Under the pieces are notes generated by a model. The model made no database searches. It was not told the origin of the DNA and saw only the letters and a program-made list of their open reading frames with translations. A stretch of DNA of 9,239 bases from DSM-111022 sp043424535 (lineage in GTDB: Bacteria; Bacillota; Bacilli; Lactobacillales; Aerococcaceae), in NCBI GenBank assembly GCA_043424535.1, contig JBHWOV010000016.1, forward strand, positions 1 to 9,239. The letters run 5' to 3'. Of the stretch, positions 6,741 to 9,239 are shown one piece after another (the first letter of the stretch is position 1; every line of letters begins with the position of its first letter). The position numbers were made by a program, and so were the translations under genes.

Positions 6741-8882
6741 TTAGTCAGTTGTGTAATGACCAATTTCATGACCAGCATCTGCTGAACCAGTGAAGTCTAA
6801 GCGATAGTCGGATAATTTATCACCATTCACAAAGACGACAACAACAGATGTTTCTTTACCTGCTTGGCTAATGGATTCGAGATTCATTTGAGCTAGTGGC
6901 GTTCCATAGTCAACGATATCTCCTTCACTTACAAGCACTTCAAATCCATCACCATTTAATTCAACCGTATCAAGTCCCATATGAACGAGAATTTCAACAC
7001 CTGAATCTGTCTCGATTCCGATAGCATGTTTCGTTGGGAAAACATTTGTTATCTTACCGCTTACTGGTGAGACAATTTCACCATTTGTTGGTTCTACTGC
7101 AAAACCATCACCCATCGCTTTACTAGAAAAGACAGGATCATTGACTTCTTCAACACTAATCACTTCACCATCTGCAACAGAGACAAATTTTTCTTCATTT
7201 GCTTTCGTCATATTACTTAAATTTTCCTCCTTATTATTGGCTACAGTTTCTTGAGTTGACTCTTTGGAAGAATACAGGATTGTAGATTCTTTTGTTTTGC
7301 TAGAAGTATTCGTTTCTGTCTCTTCGATTTGGTTTGTTGAATCAACATTATCAGTTGCTAGTGGTGCTTTACCAACAGATTGATCGACTGCTGCACTCGT
7401 TGATACTTGGTCATCTTTTACCAAAAATCCAGATTTTCTAAAGACAATTGTTAATACAAAAGGCACAATGATGGCAATTGCCATTGCAATCGCAAAATTC
7501 ACCATGTGTTCTGGTTGAATAACTAGGATTCCTGGTAAGCCACCTACTCCGATTGAGTTTGATGTAACACCAGTGAAGACAGAATACATTCCTGCAATAC
7601 CTGATCCTATCATTGCAGCGACCATTGGATAAACATATTTTAATGTGACCCCAAATAATGCAGGTTCAGTAACCCCAAGATAAGCGGAAATAGTTGATGG
7701 AATCGTTATTTGATTTTCACGTTCATCTTGACGAGTCATCCACCAATAGCCAAGAACAGCTGATGCTTGGGCAATATTAGATAATGCAATCATTGGCCAT
7801 AATTGTGTTCCTTGATAGTCAGCAATTAATTGTGCATCGACGGCATTTGTCATATGGTGGAGTCCTGTAATAACTAATGGTGCATAGACAGCCCCGAAGA
7901 AGGCACCAAATAACCAATTTAATGAGCTTGTCAATCCAGCATATACTAACTCACCAATCCAAGTACCAATAGTCCAACCAATCGGTCCTAAAACAGTATG
8001 TGCCAAAATAATCGCTGGCAGTAAGGATAAAAATGGAACAAGAATCATTGATAAATATTCTGGAACGCGCTTACGCCAAAATTGTTCAAACCATCCTAAT
8101 GTTAATCCGGCGAAAATTGCAGGCAATACTTGAGCTTGATAACCTATTTTATCTACTTGGAAAGCTCCAAAATCCCACTGAGGTACTTCTCCAGCTAAAA
8201 TCGCATCAGGAGCACCATAAGCATTCAATAATTGAGGCGAAACTAATGTAATACCTAAAATAATACCTAATATTTGGGTAGTTCCCATACGACGTGTCAC
8301 AGACCATGTGATTCCAACAGGAAGGAAGTGGAAAATGGCTTCTCCTGGTAACCACAAGAAATCATTCACGCCACTCCAAAATGGTGACACATTTACTATT
8401 GTATTATAAATGGGTGTACCATCAGCATTGACTTGCGCCACCCCATCAACAACTGCTTGACCTAATGCCGAGAAACCAATTCCTTCAAGAATATTTCTAA
8501 AACCAAGAATTAGTCCCCCTACAATAAATGCAGGTATGATTGGTGTGAAGACATCAGCTAAGAATGATAAAGCACTCTGGAACCAATTTTGATTCGCACG
8601 AGCTTGTTCTTTTACGTCATCTTTATTTGACTCGGAAACATTGGAAATTTTTTGGAACTCTTTATAAAAATCTGACACATTATTTCCTATAATTACCTGG
8701 AACTGTCCAGCTTGTGTAAATGTTCCACGTACCGAATCAAGTGCTTCAATCCCATCAACATCTGCCTGTTTTGGGTCATTTAGTGCAAAACGCATCCGTG
8801 TTGCACAATGCGTAACGGCACTGATATTATCATCTCCGCCAATTAGTTCTAATAACTCTTTGGCATCTCTTTCAAAACTCAT
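6741..8882 (-). CDS. treB: Trehalose-specific PTS permease, fused EIIBCA
   Basis: From the ATG at 8882 the protein has 713 residues. EIIB occupies about 1-80, with phospho-Cys26 in THCATRMRFAL. EIIC spans about 100-485, with many hydrophobic segments, the ITGLHHMTNAVD loop and the conserved VTEPALFGV loop (404-412). A hydrophilic linker of about 70 residues rich in Ser, Thr, Glu and Asn (492-565) leads to EIIA (566-713). EIIA contains NDPVFSSKAMGDG, His619 in FPTKHAIGI, and phospho-His634 in LVHMGLDTVELNG, spaced 15 residues apart as in the glucose-family EIIA. The protein carries phosphate from HPr to trehalose and imports trehalose 6-phosphate. In Bacillus subtilis TreP lacks EIIA, so this is the complete form. 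AAAGGA at 8891-8896 lies 8 nt before this ATG and inside the longer open frame, which argues against starts at 8900 or 8891. A cre site and TreR operator precede it. Sucrose or beta-glucoside specificity is the alternative but the locus argues against it. Confidence 0.9.
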   Translation of the reverse strand: MSFERDAKELLELIGGDDNISAVTHCATRMRFALNDPKQADVDGIEALDSVRGTFTQAGQFQVIIGNNVSDFYKEFQKISNVSESNKDDVKEQARANQNWFQSALSFLADVFTPIIPAFIVGGLILGFRNILEGIGFSALGQAVVDGVAQVNADGTPIYNTIVNVSPFWSGVNDFLWLPGEAIFHFLPVGITWSVTRRMGTTQILGIILGITLVSPQLLNAYGAPDAILAGEVPQWDFGAFQVDKIGYQAQVLPAIFAGLTLGWFEQFWRKRVPEYLSMILVPFLSLLPAIILAHTVLGPIGWTIGTWIGELVYAGLTSSLNWLFGAFFGAVYAPLVITGLHHMTNAVDAQLIADYQGTQLWPMIALSNIAQASAVLGYWWMTRQDERENQITIPSTISAYLGVTEPALFGVTLKYVYPMVAAMIGSGIAGMYSVFTGVTSNSIGVGGLPGILVIQPEHMVNFAIAMAIAIIVPFVLTIVFRKSGFLVKDDQVSTSAAVDQSVGKAPLATDNVDSTNQIEETETNTSSKTKESTILYSSKESTQETVANNKEENLSNMTKANEEKFVSVADGEVISVEEVNDPVFSSKAMGDGFAVEPTNGEIVSPVSGKITNVFPTKHAIGIETDSGVEILVHMGLDTVELNGDGFEVLVSEGDIVDYGTPLAQMNLESISQAGKETSVVVVFVNGDKLSDYRLDFTGSADAGHEIGHYTTD

Positions 8883-8890
8883 ACTAAACA

Positions 8891-8896
8891 TCCTTT
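8891..8896 (-). promoter_or_regulatory. Ribosome binding site that sets the treB start
   Basis: AAAGGA on the minus strand, followed by TGTTTAGT, gives an 8-nt gap to the ATG at 8882. The product then begins MSFERDAKELLELIGGDD, as expected for an EIIB domain. The ATGs at 8900 and 8891 are poorly placed for translation. Confidence 0.7.
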
Positions 8897-8911
8897 CCAT
8901 TTTGACATTAC

Positions 8912-8929
8912 AACTTGTATAGACAAGTT
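8912..8929 (-). promoter_or_regulatory. TreR operator upstream of treB-treA
   Basis: AACTTGTATAGACAAGTT is an 18-bp inverted repeat with 7-bp arms (8912-8918 and 8923-8929) around ATAG. Its core TTGTATAGACAA differs at one position from the TTGTATATACAA consensus described for TreR. It covers the predicted transcription start, so a bound repressor would block initiation. Trehalose 6-phosphate is expected to relieve it. Confidence 0.8.
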
Positions 8930-8930
8930 A

Positions 8931-8959
8931 ACTTTACATTAATAACGCTTACATTGCAA
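8931..8959 (-). promoter_or_regulatory. Candidate promoter for treB-treA
   Basis: On the minus strand TTGCAA (8954-8959) and TAAAGT (8931-8936) are 17 nt apart, with start expected near 8924. The -10 box is a 4/6 match, so the promoter is modest. The cre site lies in the spacer and the TreR operator covers the start, which makes this assignment more convincing than sequence match alone. Confidence 0.5.
8940..8953 (-). promoter_or_regulatory. CcpA catabolite-responsive element (cre)
   Basis: On the minus strand TGTAAGCGTTATTA matches 13 of 14 positions of the cre consensus TGWAANCGNTNWCA, with one mismatch near the 3' end. It lies inside the promoter spacer, where CcpA with HPr-Ser-P would repress initiation when glucose is present. 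No second copy is evident near the other genes. Confidence 0.8.
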
Positions 8960-9010
8960 TATTAAAGCTCTGCTATTTTTAATAAGTACTAGCTACATCA
9001 TTTTTCAATC

Positions 9011-9045
9011 AAAAAAAGACAGAGAGATTAGATAATCTCTCTGTC
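9011..9045 (-). terminator. Intrinsic terminator of the tRNA cluster
   Basis: GACAGAGAGATTA (9018-9030) and TAATCTCTCTGTC (9033-9045) are perfectly complementary, with the innermost pairs open to form the loop. On the minus strand the stem is followed by seven T residues (complement of 9011-9017). It lies 8 nt past the end of tRNA-Leu and stops the cluster before treB. Confidence 0.9.
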
Positions 9046-9053
9046 TCCTTTTA

Positions 9054-9139
9054 TGCCGAGGGCCGGAATCGAACCGGCACGGAGTGTAACCTCCGCAGGA
9101 TTTTAAGTCCTGTGCGTCTGCCTGTTCCGCCACCCCGGC
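9054..9139 (-). tRNA. tRNA-Leu(UAA)
   Basis: The 86-nt gene folds with acceptor GCCGGGG paired to CCTCGGC-type 3' strand (one G-U pair), discriminator A at 9054, a long variable arm typical of class II tRNA-Leu, and T arm GCCGG-TTCGATT-CCGGC. The anticodon loop is CTTAAAA with anticodon TAA (complement of 9103-9105), reading UUA, and also UUG by wobble. The 3' CCA is not encoded: the next three bases are TAA. The CCA-adding enzyme must complete it. The gene follows tRNA-Gly by 39 nt and is the last gene before the terminator. Confidence 0.95.
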
Positions 9140-9178
9140 ATCTAGGTATGCCGCTGAATTAACATATTACATTGGCAA

Positions 9179-9239
9179 AGCGGAAAACGGGGTTCGAACC
9201 CGCGACCCCCACCTTGGCAAGGTGGTGTTCTACCACATT
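9179..9239 (-). tRNA. tRNA-Gly(GCC), 5' end cut by the window edge
   Basis: The anticodon arm CCACC-TTGCCAA-GGTGG gives anticodon GCC, which reads GGC and GGU. The T arm is GCGGG-TTCGAAC-CCCGT, the acceptor 3' strand TTTCCGC, and the discriminator T is at 9179. The CCA is not encoded. Roughly the first 13 nt of the gene, the acceptor 5' strand and the start of the D arm, lie beyond the right edge. Confidence 0.93.

Noticed and set aside
6725..6778. Longer treA start that would overlap treB by 38 nt.
   Set aside because: The added residues are not typical of the family and the AAGGAG site at 6730-6735 fits only the ATG at 6724.
8033..8251. Plus-strand open frame antisense to treB.
   Set aside because: It is an antisense shadow of the EIIC domain.

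Overview
The window is ordinary chromosomal DNA of a low-GC Gram-positive bacterium, most likely a member of the Lactobacillales. The evidence is the AT-rich sequence, strong AGGAGG-type ribosome binding sites, an RNA polymerase delta subunit (a Firmicutes protein), a CcpA-type cre site, and a PTS-based trehalose operon. The family or genus cannot be fixed from the sequence alone. No insertion sequence, prophage, CRISPR array or defence island is visible, and all complete genes are intact.

Positions 1-1542. On the minus strand a DUF1934 (YwiB-like) gene is followed by the first 37 codons of rpoE (RNA polymerase delta), which runs off the left edge. Divergent from it, on the plus strand, lipL (octanoyl/lipoyl transfer to lipoate-dependent enzymes) begins a two-gene unit with an HD-domain dNTP triphosphohydrolase. 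The divergent promoters are packed into about 110 bp.

Positions 2947-4242. An M20D-family metallo-amidohydrolase has its own sigma-A-type promoter and ends at a clear intrinsic terminator. The promoter -10 box covers the farthest upstream ATG, which points to the downstream ATG at 3032 as the real start.

Positions 4243-8960. This is the trehalose locus. treR (plus) converges on treB-treA (minus), and the two units share a bidirectional terminator. treB encodes a fused EIIBCA permease that imports trehalose as trehalose 6-phosphate. treA encodes the phospho-alpha-glucosidase that splits it to glucose and glucose 6-phosphate. Upstream of treB lie, in order, a -35 box, a 13/14-match cre site in the promoter spacer, a -10 box and an 18-bp TreR-type operator at the predicted transcription start. 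This is a compact two-input control region: CcpA for glucose repression and TreR for substrate induction.

Positions 8961-9239. A strong terminator on the minus strand ends a tRNA cluster, of which tRNA-Leu(UAA) is complete and tRNA-Gly(GCC) is cut by the right edge.

Several start codons were moved downstream of the longest open frame because the ribosome binding sites fit only the internal start. No new biological system was found. The points most worth a look are the treB control region, the long hydrophilic linker in TreB, the convergent placement of treR, a palindrome in the treR promoter, and the start-site corrections.
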